A stretch of DNA of 37,859 nt from Clostridia bacterium (GTDB lineage: Bacteria > Bacillota > Clostridia > Oscillospirales > Acutalibacteraceae), in NCBI GenBank assembly GCA_017407705.1, contig JAFQWA010000025.1:1-37859 (forward strand). Reading direction: 5' to 3'. The position numbers and the translations under genes are program-made. Positions 15,693 to 23,285 of the stretch are shown one piece after another. The first letter of the stretch is position 1. Each line of letters begins with the position of its first letter. The notes under the pieces are model-generated. The model was not told the origin of the DNA, did no database searches, and saw nothing but the letters and a program-made list of their open reading frames with translations.

Positions 15693-16295
15693 ATGGATAC
15701 TTTTAAGAGTTTGATAGTAATTTTAATGTCCTCTGTATTGGTAAACAACTATGTTTTAAGCCGATTTTTAGGTATTTGTCCGTTCCTTGGTGTTTCTAAA
15801 AAGTTAAATCAGGCAACGGGTATGGGTATCTCGGTTATATTCGTTATGGTAGTTGCCACCGCAGTAACCTGGCCGATCCAACACTTTGTTTTGGATAAGT
15901 TCGGTCTGGGTTATATGCAGACTATCGTTTTCATTTTGGTAATTGCCGCTTTGGTACAGTTTATTGAAATGGCACTTAAAAAGTTTTTGCCCTCACTGCA
16001 TAAGAGTCTGGGTGTTTACCTGCCGCTTATCACTACAAACTGTGCAGTTTTAGGCGTTACCATTGATAACATTGGTGAGTTTAACTACAACTTTATTGAG
16101 TCTTTGGTAAACTCATTGGGCTGCGGCTTGGGATTTTTACTTGCTATGGTACTGTTCTCAGGTATGCGTTCCAAAATTGAAGACAGCGAGATTCCCGAAA
16201 GCTTTAAGGGACTCCCTGCAACCTTGATTGCCGCTTCCTTTGTGTCTTTGGCGTTTTTCGGATTTGCAGGTATCGTTGATAAATTATTTGCATAA
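15693..16295 (+). CDS. rnfA: Rnf complex subunit A
   Basis: This 200-aa, six-helix membrane subunit is homologous to NqrE/RsxA. It begins directly after the rnfE stop, with AAAGGAGG upstream inside rnfE. Signature segments are VNNYVLSRFLGICPFLGVSK near the N-terminus and LGVYLPLITTNCAVLGVT in the middle, each with the conserved cysteine that would co-ligate the intramembrane Fe-S centre with RnfE. Length and motifs are entirely typical, in contrast to RnfG and RnfE. Confidence 0.97.
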   Translation: MDTFKSLIVILMSSVLVNNYVLSRFLGICPFLGVSKKLNQATGMGISVIFVMVVATAVTWPIQHFVLDKFGLGYMQTIVFILVIAALVQFIEMALKKFLPSLHKSLGVYLPLITTNCAVLGVTIDNIGEFNYNFIESLVNSLGCGLGFLLAMVLFSGMRSKIEDSEIPESFKGLPATLIAASFVSLAFFGFAGIVDKLFA

Positions 16296-16310
16296 AAGTG
16301 GGGTAAGATA

Positions 16311-17102
16311 ATGATTATAGATATTTTAACTGCCTTCGCTGTTGTTGCATTGATAGGACTTGTTGCCGGCGTGTTGTTGGCGTTGGCATCACACTTTTTG
16401 TTTGTTAAAGAAGATGAAACCGTACAGAAGGTACGTGAATGCTTGCCCGGCGTTAACTGCGGTGCTTGTGGATACGCAGGCTGCGATGACTACGCTAAGG
16501 CTATTGCGTTAGACGGTGCAAAGACCAATCTTTGCAGTCCCGGTGGTGACGCTGCTTCTGCGAGTATTTGTGAGCTTTTAGGAGTTGAGTTTCAGGACGT
16601 TGTGGAAATGATGGCTTATGTCCGTTGTGACGGTAACTGTGAGGTTACGTCAAAGGCTTCAGTGTATGACGGTATAACCAGCTGCAGTGCGGCATCTATG
16701 CTTTACGGCGGCCCCAATTCCTGTAAATACGGTTGTCTCGGTTGCGGTGACTGTGCTGAGGCTTGTCCCTCAAATGCTATTTATATTAAAGACGGTATTG
16801 CAAAGGTAGATAGCAGTAAATGTATGGGTTGCGGACTGTGTGCGACAGTTTGCCCTAAACATATCATTGAGATCATACCGCAGGCAAGTAACGTTGCTGT
16901 AAAATGCAGTAACAAGGATAAGGGTGGCGTTGCCCGTAAGCTTTGCAAAAATGCTTGTATCGGCTGTAAGAAGTGTGAGCTTAACTGTCCTCAGAAGGCT
17001 ATAACAGTTAAGGATAATCTGGCAAGTATTGATTACAGTAAATGTACAGGATGCAAGGTGTGTGCTGAAAATTGTCCCACACATTGCATTGAATTATACT
17101 GA
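16311..17102 (+). CDS. rnfB: Rnf complex subunit B (ferredoxin-type multi-cluster protein)
   Basis: This 263-aa entry subunit accepts electrons from reduced ferredoxin. An N-terminal helix (residues ~5-30) anchors it. CLPGVNCGACGYAGCDDYA is the RnfB-specific [4Fe-4S] site. Four CxxCxxCxxxCP motifs follow (CLGCGDCAEACP, CMGCGLCATVCP, CIGCKKCELNCP, CTGCKVCAENCP), together with further cysteines around residues 103-135. This gives roughly five or more clusters, in line with clostridial RnfB. It is the last core gene of the rnf operon and follows rnfA by 15 nt. Confidence 0.96.
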   Translation: MIIDILTAFAVVALIGLVAGVLLALASHFLFVKEDETVQKVRECLPGVNCGACGYAGCDDYAKAIALDGAKTNLCSPGGDAASASICELLGVEFQDVVEMMAYVRCDGNCEVTSKASVYDGITSCSAASMLYGGPNSCKYGCLGCGDCAEACPSNAIYIKDGIAKVDSSKCMGCGLCATVCPKHIIEIIPQASNVAVKCSNKDKGGVARKLCKNACIGCKKCELNCPQKAITVKDNLASIDYSKCTGCKVCAENCPTHCIELY

Positions 17103-17120
17103 TTAAATGTGAGTTTTTAA

Positions 17121-17489
17121 ATGAACAAAACCGATTTTTTAAAAAAGCACCGAAACGACCTGTTGCTGATTGGCGGCATACTGGCAGTGGCACTGATAGC
17201 CTTTGCAGTGTTTGTGCTGACTATGAAAAAAGGCGATATGGTCACTGTGTCGGTAAACGGCGTTGAGAAATTCAGCTACAGTTTAAATGAGAATATCAAA
17301 ACCGTTATAACCACAGGGGATAACGGTGAGCGCAGTAATGTTTTGGTGATACAAAACGGTGAGGCTTACGTGGAGAGCGCTGACTGTCCTGACAAAATAT
17401 GTGTGGGTCACAGAAGTATATCCAAAGTAGGCGAGACTATTGTGTGTCTGCCCCATAAGGTGGTAGTGGCGGTAGTGGACGGTAACTAA
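17121..17489 (+). CDS. NusG-domain-II (DUF1312-type) membrane-anchored protein
   Basis: This 122-aa protein has one N-terminal TM helix (about residues 14-34) and an extracytoplasmic beta domain. The C-terminal signature CPDKICVGHRSISKVGETIV followed by CLPHKVVVAV is that of the NusG domain II family, which in Firmicutes is commonly found beside Gx transporters, ApbE and Rnf genes. Its molecular function is not established. Paired cysteines (CPDKIC and CLPHK) might form a disulfide or bind a ligand. It lies 18 nt after rnfB and 21 nt before the Gx gene, so it is probably co-transcribed. Confidence 0.88.
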   Translation: MNKTDFLKKHRNDLLLIGGILAVALIAFAVFVLTMKKGDMVTVSVNGVEKFSYSLNENIKTVITTGDNGERSNVLVIQNGEAYVESADCPDKICVGHRSISKVGETIVCLPHKVVVAVVDGN

Positions 17490-17510
17490 ATTTTACTCAG
17501 GGAGCGGCTT

Positions 17511-18014
17511 ATGAAAAGCAAGACGGCGAAAATCACCTTTTTAGGCCTGGCAACAGCCTGTGCCTTAGTGCTTTCATACGTGGAATCATTATTGCCGCCT
17601 ATCTGGTCGGCGGTGCCCGGTGTAAAAGTGGGGTTGCCCAACATCGTAATAATTTATTTGCTTTATAAAGTTTCCTTTAAATCCGCCGCTGCGGTGTCCT
17701 TTGTGAGGATAATTGCAGTGTCTATGCTTTTCGGTAACGTGATGATAATGAGTTACAGCATAGCAGGTGCGGTTTTGAGTCTTGGCGTTATGGCAATACT
17801 GAAAAAGACTAAAGCGTTTTCAACGGTGGGTGTCAGCATAGCAGGTGCAGTCGCTCATAATTTGGGACAGATAATTGTGGCTATGGTGGTAATGCAAACT
17901 AAGGAAATAGGGTACTATATGATAGTGCTGTGTGTTACCGGTGTGCTGGCAGGAATCGTTATCGGAATTGCCGGTGGTATGTTGCTAAAATATACCGAAA
18001 AAATAAAACTTTGA
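17511..18014 (+). CDS. Gx transporter family / heptaprenyl diphosphate synthase component I-like membrane protein
   Basis: This 167-aa polytopic protein has about five hydrophobic helices. Motifs such as LSYVESLLPPIWSAVPGVKV, GLPNIVIIYLLYK and AVAHNLGQIIVA are those of the family annotated as Gx transporter or Hpre_diP_synt_I, an ECF-S-like membrane protein. The name suggests isoprenoid synthesis, but most members sit, as here, beside a NusG-domain-II protein and ApbE. A role in supplying or handling a flavin or precursor for extracytoplasmic flavinylation is possible but unproven. The start is the ATG after AGGGAGCGG. It is the last gene before a new strong promoter. Confidence 0.85.
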   Translation: MKSKTAKITFLGLATACALVLSYVESLLPPIWSAVPGVKVGLPNIVIIYLLYKVSFKSAAAVSFVRIIAVSMLFGNVMIMSYSIAGAVLSLGVMAILKKTKAFSTVGVSIAGAVAHNLGQIIVAMVVMQTKEIGYYMIVLCVTGVLAGIVIGIAGGMLLKYTEKIKL

Positions 18015-18021
18015 TAAAATA

Positions 18022-18050
18022 TTGACAAACTGTATATGTCAATGTATAAT
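18022..18050 (+). promoter_or_regulatory. Consensus promoter, with overlapping inverted repeat, for the repeat lipoprotein
   Basis: TTGACA (18022-18027), a 17-nt spacer and TATAAT (18045-18050), both perfect. TTGACA and TGTCAA (18037-18042) form a 6-bp inverted repeat with a 9-nt centre spanning the -35 and spacer, a plausible operator. The promoter lies 8 nt after the Gx gene stop. Confidence 0.85.
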
Positions 18051-18083
18051 GAAAGCAAATAATATATTTTGGAGGAATAACCT

Positions 18084-19094
18084 ATGAAAAAACTTTTAAG
18101 CATTGTTCTTTGCGTTGTTATGCTTTTGTCAGCAATGGTTCTTTCAGGTTGTACTAAGGCAGAACCCCTGAAATTCGGTATGGGCGTTCACTCTTATATC
18201 GAGAAAGTTACAAATGCCGACGGTGATACCAACGGTTCGGGCGAAGCAGCTACAACAGTTGCTGCAGTTTTGTTGGACAAAGACGGTAAGATAGTAAAAT
18301 GCGCTATCGATACCATGGCTAACAAGGTTGCCTTTACCTCTGAAGGTAAATTCGTTGAAGCAGGCGAGTTCAAAACCAAGTATGAGCTTGGCAATGACTA
18401 CAACATGAAGGCTTTCGGCGGCGCTAAAAAAGAGTGGTTTGAGCAGGTTGATGCTTTGACTGCTTTGGTAGCAGGTAAGACCATTGATGAAGTTAAAGCT
18501 TTAGTTGCTAAGGATTACAAAGGCACTGAAGACGTTATCAATGCAGGCTGCACCATTTACATTTCTGATTTTGTTCTTGCAATCGAAAAAGCAGTTAAAA
18601 ACGCTGTTGAGTCTGAAGCTACAAAAGATGATACATTAAAGCTTGGTATCGTTTCAGCACAGGCTGACTCTAAGGATGCAACTGAAGAGGCAGAGGGTGT
18701 TAACGAGGTTGATACCACTATTGTTGCTGCTGTTGTTAATAAAGACGGTAAGGTAGTTGTATCATCAACAGATGCTTTACAGGCTAAATTTAAGTTTGAT
18801 GCTAAGGGTGCAGCAACCGTTGAAAAAGGTGCTGCTATCACCACTAAAAAAGAGTTAGGCACAAACTACAATATGGCTAAATACGGCCAGGATCTTAATA
18901 AAGACGGCGTTGTTAAAGAGTGGTTTGAGCAGGCTGCTGCATTTGACGCTGCTTGTGCAGGTAAAACCGCTTCTGAGATTTCAGCTTTGGCTATCGACAC
19001 AGGTTACGGCGTTGAGTCACTCCAGACTGCAGGTTGCACCATGCACGTTAGTGATATGATCAAAGCCGCTGTTAAAGCTGCTACAGTTGCTTAA
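18084..19094 (+). CDS. Lipoprotein with two tandem FMN-binding-like repeats, beside apbE
   Basis: This 336-aa protein has a lipoprotein signal peptide (lipobox LSGC, Cys23). Two repeats of about 150 aa follow, at roughly 27-175 and 184-335. Each contains a VAAVLLDKDGKIVKC / VAAVVNKDGKVVVSS strand, KYELGNDYNMK / KELGTNYNMAK, KEWFEQ, AGKT, and an ending AGCT (154-157 and 316-319) followed by a helix. The order resembles FMN_bind domains, with AGCT where SGAT normally sits. The Thr is retained, but the expected D-x-x spacing is shifted. Position between the rnf genes and apbE suggests a surface redox or flavin-carrier role; this is inference. ATG follows TGGAGGAA. Codon use (GGT, GCT, AAA) suggests high expression. 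I cannot place it in a named family. Confidence 0.85.
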   Translation: MKKLLSIVLCVVMLLSAMVLSGCTKAEPLKFGMGVHSYIEKVTNADGDTNGSGEAATTVAAVLLDKDGKIVKCAIDTMANKVAFTSEGKFVEAGEFKTKYELGNDYNMKAFGGAKKEWFEQVDALTALVAGKTIDEVKALVAKDYKGTEDVINAGCTIYISDFVLAIEKAVKNAVESEATKDDTLKLGIVSAQADSKDATEEAEGVNEVDTTIVAAVVNKDGKVVVSSTDALQAKFKFDAKGAATVEKGAAITTKKELGTNYNMAKYGQDLNKDGVVKEWFEQAAAFDAACAGKTASEISALAIDTGYGVESLQTAGCTMHVSDMIKAAVKAATVA

Positions 19095-19109
19095 TTTATT
19101 GCATTAAAT

Positions 19110-19143
19110 AAAAGGGGTTGTCGAGTCGGCACCCCTTTTTATT
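19110..19143 (+). terminator. Terminator between the lipoprotein gene and apbE
   Basis: AAAAGGGGT and ACCCCTTTTT pair with a T run inside a 65-nt gap. It probably reduces transcription into apbE, giving much lipoprotein and little transferase. Confidence 0.85.
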
Positions 19144-19159
19144 TTAAGGAAAGTGGACC

Positions 19160-20212
19160 ATGAAAAGAATTATTTCCGTTTTGCTGGTTTTGGCGTATAT
19201 ATTTTGCCTTAGCGGATGCAAAACTGCTGAAACAAAAACTAAATATACCGACTATTCCTTTGACAGCTTTGACACAGTAACTACTATCGTTGGCTACGAA
19301 CCCACCAAAGAAAAGTTTGACGATAACTGTAAAAAGATCAAAAATCTGCTTATGGAATATCACAAGCTGTACACCATTTACAACCGTTACGACGGGCTCA
19401 ATAACCTTTGTACGGTAAATCAGGTGGTGGGCGGTGAGCATAAGCCCGCTGAGGTGGATGCAAAGATCATTGATCTGCTAATCTACGCAAAAGAAATGTA
19501 TGCCTTGACCGACGGTAAGGTGAATGTGGCTATGGGCAGTGTGCTGAACATCTGGCACCAGTACCGTAATGACGGGTTGGATGACCCTGAAAACGCAAAG
19601 CTGCCGCCTATGGACCTGCTTAACACAGCATCGGCTCATACTGATATAAACAATATGATAATCGATGCAGATAAAGGCACAGTCTATCTTGCTGATGCAA
19701 AAATGAGGTTAGACGTGGGCGCTGTTGCTAAGGGATATGCAGTGCAGAAGGTGGCTGAGTGGATGCAGCAGCAGGGTATGAGCGGATACGTGCTGAATGT
19801 GGGCGGTAACGTTAAAACTGTGGGGAACAGGCCACAGGGCGAAAAGTGGAAGGTGGGAATTGAAAACCCCGACACTGAGAATGAGGATAAGCCCTATATT
19901 GAGTATTTGGAGCTTAGTCATATGTCGTTGGTTACCAGCGGCTCCTATCAGCGTTTTTACACGGTACAGGGCAAGAATTACCACCATATAATTGACCCCG
20001 CTACTTTAATGCCTGCTGAGTATTTTATGTCAGTATCGGTTTTGTGCCCTGATTCAGCTAAGGCAGATGCACTTTCCACAGCACTGTTTTGTATGAGCTT
20101 TGATGAGGGCAAAAAGTTGATTGAGAGTATATCCGATGCAGAGGCTATGTGGGTGTTGCCCGATGGCAGTCAGCAGTATTCAAGCGGATTTAAAAAGTAT
20201 TGTGTAGAGTAA
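19160..20212 (+). CDS. apbE: FAD:protein FMN transferase (ApbE), lipoprotein
   Basis: This 350-aa enzyme attaches FMN from FAD to Thr/Ser of extracytoplasmic flavoproteins such as RnfG and RnfD. It has a lipoprotein signal peptide (LSGC, Cys20). Family motifs are the N-terminal FDTVTTIVGY, LDVGAVAKGYAVQKV (nucleotide and metal site), VLNVGGNVKTVG, VTSGSYQRFY, YHHIIDPATLMPA and the C-terminal ADALSTALFCM. Length is normal. The ATG follows TAAGGAAAG. Its location downstream of rnf, the Gx protein and a putative flavin-binding lipoprotein fits a dedicated flavinylation module. Confidence 0.96.
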   Translation: MKRIISVLLVLAYIFCLSGCKTAETKTKYTDYSFDSFDTVTTIVGYEPTKEKFDDNCKKIKNLLMEYHKLYTIYNRYDGLNNLCTVNQVVGGEHKPAEVDAKIIDLLIYAKEMYALTDGKVNVAMGSVLNIWHQYRNDGLDDPENAKLPPMDLLNTASAHTDINNMIIDADKGTVYLADAKMRLDVGAVAKGYAVQKVAEWMQQQGMSGYVLNVGGNVKTVGNRPQGEKWKVGIENPDTENEDKPYIEYLELSHMSLVTSGSYQRFYTVQGKNYHHIIDPATLMPAEYFMSVSVLCPDSAKADALSTALFCMSFDEGKKLIESISDAEAMWVLPDGSQQYSSGFKKYCVE

Positions 20213-20259
20213 AAAACGAATTTTTTGAAACCCAAAATGGATGAGAGAACAAAAAGTAG

Positions 20260-20288
20260 GGTGGGGATTTATCCCCACCGTTTTTTAT
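20260..20288 (+). terminator. Rho-independent terminator of apbE
   Basis: GGTGGGGAT (20260-20268) pairs with ATCCCCACC (20271-20279), followed by GTTTTTTAT. It has the same CCCCACC core as the ppdK and ABC terminators. Confidence 0.88.
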
Positions 20289-20293
20289 ACAAA

Positions 20294-20450
20294 CTTTTCC
20301 CCACTCACGCCGTGGAGGCGCCTCTTTTCTTTATGCGAAGAAAAGGGGGAAAGACGCAGCAAGGGAAAACCCTTCCAAACTGGGTTTTCCCTTTGCAATC
20401 CCTTTCCCGAATGGTTTAAGGGCTCGCGACTTCAAAAATCCCCATTTAGT
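20294..20450. repeat. Hairpin-rich REP-like intergenic sequence
   Basis: The 356-nt gap 20213-20568 contains nested palindromes. CTTTTCCCC (20294-20302) pairs with GGGGGAAAG (20345-20353) around CTTTTCTT/AAGAAAAG (20324-20331 with 20338-20345). A perfect 12-bp stem AAGGGAAAACCC/GGGTTTTCCCTT (20361-20372 with 20382-20393) follows. The short open frames here look like by-products of GC-rich palindromes, not genes. It resembles repeated extragenic palindromes, but only this one copy is in the window, so the repeat status is unproven. From 20451 to 20533 I see nothing. Confidence 0.5.
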
Positions 20451-20533
20451 TTATGCGTAATCCATTATAAATTTATATATCCTGTGAAAGAAGTTTTTCT
20501 CTTGTTTGGACGGCAATTGAGTTATTGCCAGAT

Positions 20534-20570
20534 AAAAACATCCACTCATACAGAGTGGATGTTTTTTGTT
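20534..20570. terminator. Bidirectional terminator between convergent units
   Basis: CATCCACTC (20539-20547) pairs with GAGTGGATG (20553-20561), with TTTTTT after it on the plus strand and TTTTT after it on the minus strand. It serves the minus-strand lipoprotein gene ending at 20569. Confidence 0.88.
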
Positions 20571-20967
20571 ATGATGCACATTTTTTGCAGGGAGTATAGG
20601 AAACAGAGGCTTTGTTTAGTGTGGTTCTAATGGCGTTTTTACCGGCACAAGTGGCACGGTAATGATACCGTTTGCCGGTGGGGGTTATGTAAACCACTCT
20701 GCTGTTATCCTCCGGCACCTCAGGCTGGGTAGGTGCGATAGTAGTGGGTTTGAGAGTGAGTTTAGTGGTAGGCTTGGTGATTTGCAGTTTGGTTGTTAAT
20801 TGCTTTGTGGTGTGTTGCTCTGTTTCAAGGTGTTCCCAAAGGTTTTCGGTTTCGGTTTGAGTTTGGGTGGTGGTCTGAGCGGTATCCGGAGGAGAAAGGG
20901 ATTCATCGCAAGCGGTTAAAGCAAATATCATTATAACCGCCATAAGTATTGCCAATAATCTTTTCAT
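20569..20967 (-). CDS. Small Thr-rich lipoprotein with a C-terminal Cys/His domain
   Basis: This 132-aa protein has a lipoprotein signal peptide (LTAC, Cys20) and a Thr/Gln/Lys-rich linker at about 28-85, probably extended and wall-spanning. A compact C-terminal domain of about 40 residues follows: VVYITPTGKRYHYRATC, then YTPCKKC. The pattern YxTxTGxxYHxxxC...PCxxC recurs in many Firmicute surface proteins and nuclease fusions, where the His and Cys residues probably bind a metal. The function is unknown. RBS AAAGGAG precedes the ATG on the minus strand. It is a single-gene unit. Confidence 0.8.
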   Translation of the reverse strand: MKRLLAILMAVIMIFALTACDESLSPPDTAQTTTQTQTETENLWEHLETEQHTTKQLTTKLQITKPTTKLTLKPTTIAPTQPEVPEDNSRVVYITPTGKRYHYRATCAGKNAIRTTLNKASVSYTPCKKCAS

Positions 20968-21068
20968 AGGGCATAACTCCTTTATAGTGAACTATATTCA
21001 CATAATACCACACAAATCTCTGCAAATCAACACATTTCGAGAATTTAATTCACACAGCAGCTTGAAGC

Positions 21069-21104
21069 AAAGCCGCTCTGCATTATGCAAAGCGGCTTTT
21101 TGGG
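21069..21104 (+). terminator. Strong hairpin plus T-run without an obvious upstream gene
   Basis: AAAGCCGCT (21069-21077) pairs with AGCGGCTTT (21091-21099), with an inner TGCAT/ATGCA stem, followed by TTTT. No convincing plus-strand gene precedes it. It may end a small RNA or insulate the rbsK promoter. The remainder of 20968-21185 shows nothing else. Confidence 0.7.
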
Positions 21105-21185
21105 GGAAAATGATGGAGGTATATTATTGTGTCAGAAACCTTAGCACATATAAATTATATGCTTTAATATTGAAGTTGTATGACA

Positions 21186-21214
21186 TTGACAATACATTTA
21201 AAATAGGTTAAAAT
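21186..21214 (+). promoter_or_regulatory. Promoter for the ribokinase gene
   Basis: TTGACA (21186-21191), a 17-nt spacer and TAAAAT (21209-21214), about 35 nt before the ATG. Confidence 0.8.
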
Positions 21215-21249
21215 TAAAGTTAATAATTAAAGCTTTTGGCGGTGTGTAA

Positions 21250-22152
21250 ATGAAAGTACCGAGAATTTTAAACGTTGGCAGTATCAATATGGATATGGTC
21301 ATAAACGTGGATAAAATGCCCGAAGCAGGGCAGACTCTGTTCGGCGAAAAATATTGTTATATCCCAGGCGGTAAAGGTGCAAATCAGGGTGTTGCAGCCG
21401 CAAGACTGGGTGCTCAGGTTACCTTTTTGGGCCGAGTGGGTGATGATGATTTCGGCAGAACTATGATAGAAAATTTTAAAAAGGATAATATCGACACGTC
21501 ACTTATTACCGTTGATAAAAATTCCTCAACTGGAGTGGCAGTGATTCCCGTTGAAAGCTCAGGTCAGAACCGAATTATCGTTATATCGGGCGCTAATATG
21601 GAGATCACCGAAAGTGATATTGATATTGCCTTTCAGCGTGATTTTGACGCAGTTACAATCGGTCTTGAGGTGCCGCTTAACGTGGTTTACTATACCTACA
21701 AAAAAGCATCTGAAAAGGGGATCCCCGTTGTTTTAGACGCAGGTCCTGCTATGAAGCTAGATCTGTCGCCTTTAAAGGGCATAGACGTTATCAGCCCTAA
21801 TGAAACCGAGTGTCTGGCAATGACCGGTATTGAGCCAAGCAGTGAGCAGGCTGCACTTTTAGCTGCTGAGAAGATATACAGTGGGTGCAACGCCAAAAAC
21901 GTTGTAATAAAACTGGGTGGCAGAGGCTCATATCTTTATAAAAACGGAGTGGGCAAGATAATCCCTGCAGTATCGGGAGTTAAGGTTAAAGACACCACCG
22001 CAGCAGGTGACTGTTTTACTGCTGCTCTTGCCACTATGCTGATAAAAACAGGTGATATTGAGTGTGCTATAGAGTATGCCACCAAAGCGGCGGCGATCTG
22101 TATATCCCGTTTCGGAGCACAGCCCTCGTTGCCCTATGAAAATGAGATCTAA
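21250..22152 (+). CDS. rbsK: Ribokinase (PfkB family)
   Basis: This 300-aa cytosolic kinase phosphorylates ribose to ribose 5-phosphate. It begins ILNVGSINMDMVINVDKMPE, the ribokinase N-terminus. PGGKGANQGVAAARLGA is PfkB signature 1, and DTTAAGDCFTAALATML is signature 2 with the catalytic Asp. FLGRVGDDDFG and VVIKLGGRGSYLY are further ribokinase features. Length matches RbsK. No ribose transporter, RbsD or LacI regulator is adjacent, so another sugar or nucleoside-derived ribose is possible. The next gene starts 13 nt later and is probably co-transcribed. Confidence 0.93.
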   Translation: MKVPRILNVGSINMDMVINVDKMPEAGQTLFGEKYCYIPGGKGANQGVAAARLGAQVTFLGRVGDDDFGRTMIENFKKDNIDTSLITVDKNSSTGVAVIPVESSGQNRIIVISGANMEITESDIDIAFQRDFDAVTIGLEVPLNVVYYTYKKASEKGIPVVLDAGPAMKLDLSPLKGIDVISPNETECLAMTGIEPSSEQAALLAAEKIYSGCNAKNVVIKLGGRGSYLYKNGVGKIIPAVSGVKVKDTTAAGDCFTAALATMLIKTGDIECAIEYATKAAAICISRFGAQPSLPYENEI

Positions 22153-22165
22153 AGGAGATGTAGCT

Positions 22166-23245
22166 ATGGCGAAGATTTTACATAAATCAGACAAAATTAT
22201 GATCTGCATTTTAGCAGGTGTAATTGTGTTGGCAAGTCTTATCGGAGTTTTGGTGTATTCACTTCAAATTACCGACTATACCACCGTTGCCAACGTTGAC
22301 GGCATTAAGATCTCAGCAGGTGAGCTTAGGGACCAGATGCTACGTGACCGTTCTGAGATAATCAAATATTATCAGGAAAAGCACAACGTTTCAGTGGAAG
22401 ACGGCTTTTGGAACATCACCCTTGAGGGGACTACCCCGATGGAAAAGCTGAGAGAAACAGCCATGGAGAACGTGAAGAAATATAAGTTGAAGCAGCAGTT
22501 GGCTGTGAAATACGGTATTATAACCGATACCTCTTACAAGGCATTCATTAAAGCTCTTGACAGTGAGAACGCTCAGCGTGAACAAAAAATCGCAATGGGC
22601 GAGGTAATCTACGGGCCTAAAGAGTACACCTTAGACGCTTATTATGACTATTATATAAGCAATATGGAGATCAAGCTTAAAGAGAAAATGAGCGAGAAGG
22701 GTCAGCCTCTTTATGCTGAGGAGCAGCAGCTCAAGGACTTTTACGATGAGAAAAAAGACGTGTATTATCTAAACTCCGACACCGCTCAGTTTAAATGCTT
22801 TACCTTGGGATTTCAGGGTGGCGGTGAGAAGTCTGATTACACTCAGAATGAAGCCTATGAGATAATGGATAAGGTTTTGCAGCTGGTCAAGACCGATAAA
22901 AACTATGAAGCAACTATCGCAAAGCTGTATCCCGACGTTAAGAAAACTAATTTGTCACTTACCAAGGAAAACGCCAGTCAGGCAAGTAAGTCCGACCCGA
23001 TTCTGTTTGGCGAGACCAAAAACTTAGCAGTAGGGCAGACCTCAGCAGTGTTTGTGGATAAGTATAATCTGCGTGTGGTGACTTGCTTAAGTCGTGAGGC
23101 AGGCGGATATATGAGCTATGAGGAGTGCGCTGATACTGTAAAGTCTCAGTACAACACCGAGAAGTTAGAGGAGTATGTTTTGTCGCTGTATGAGAAGTCT
23201 AAAGCGCAGACTAACTGGAAATTTGAAAAAGTAAAGGTACAATAA
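22166..23245 (+). CDS. Membrane-anchored SurA/PrsA-like chaperone domain protein
   Basis: This 359-aa protein has an N-terminal signal anchor (about residues 11-33, IMICILAGVIVLASLIGVLV) and a long extracytoplasmic Lys/Glu-rich helical body. ANVDGIKISAGELRDQML after the anchor is the typical opening of SurA_N/PrsA-type foldases, and VDKYNLRVVTCLSREAGGYM near the C-terminus resembles the end of a parvulin domain. The central parvulin catalytic motifs are not clear, so it may be a chaperone without isomerase activity. I use ATG 22166, preceded by AAAGGAGATG, not the earlier ATG at 22076 that lies inside rbsK. It lies in a two-gene unit with rbsK and ends at a bidirectional terminator. Confidence 0.82.
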   Translation: MAKILHKSDKIMICILAGVIVLASLIGVLVYSLQITDYTTVANVDGIKISAGELRDQMLRDRSEIIKYYQEKHNVSVEDGFWNITLEGTTPMEKLRETAMENVKKYKLKQQLAVKYGIITDTSYKAFIKALDSENAQREQKIAMGEVIYGPKEYTLDAYYDYYISNMEIKLKEKMSEKGQPLYAEEQQLKDFYDEKKDVYYLNSDTAQFKCFTLGFQGGGEKSDYTQNEAYEIMDKVLQLVKTDKNYEATIAKLYPDVKKTNLSLTKENASQASKSDPILFGETKNLAVGQTSAVFVDKYNLRVVTCLSREAGGYMSYEECADTVKSQYNTEKLEEYVLSLYEKSKAQTNWKFEKVKVQ

Positions 23246-23247
23246 AT

Positions 23248-23285
23248 AAAAACATCCGGAACTATTTTGTTTCGGATGTTTTTAC
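23248..23285. terminator. Bidirectional terminator overlapping the exonuclease stop
   Basis: AAAAACATCCG and CGGATGTTTTT pair. The hairpin includes the minus-strand stop codon at 23262-23264. It ends both convergent units. Confidence 0.88.

Noticed and set aside
20241-20630. 129-codon plus-strand open frame in the apbE downstream gap
   Set aside because: It lies over terminators and palindromes and runs into the minus-strand lipoprotein gene; the protein shows no domain and looks like read-out of repeat DNA.
20987-21211. 74-codon plus-strand open frame before rbsK
   Set aside because: It spans a terminator hairpin and the rbsK promoter, has no ribosome site and shows no protein-like features.
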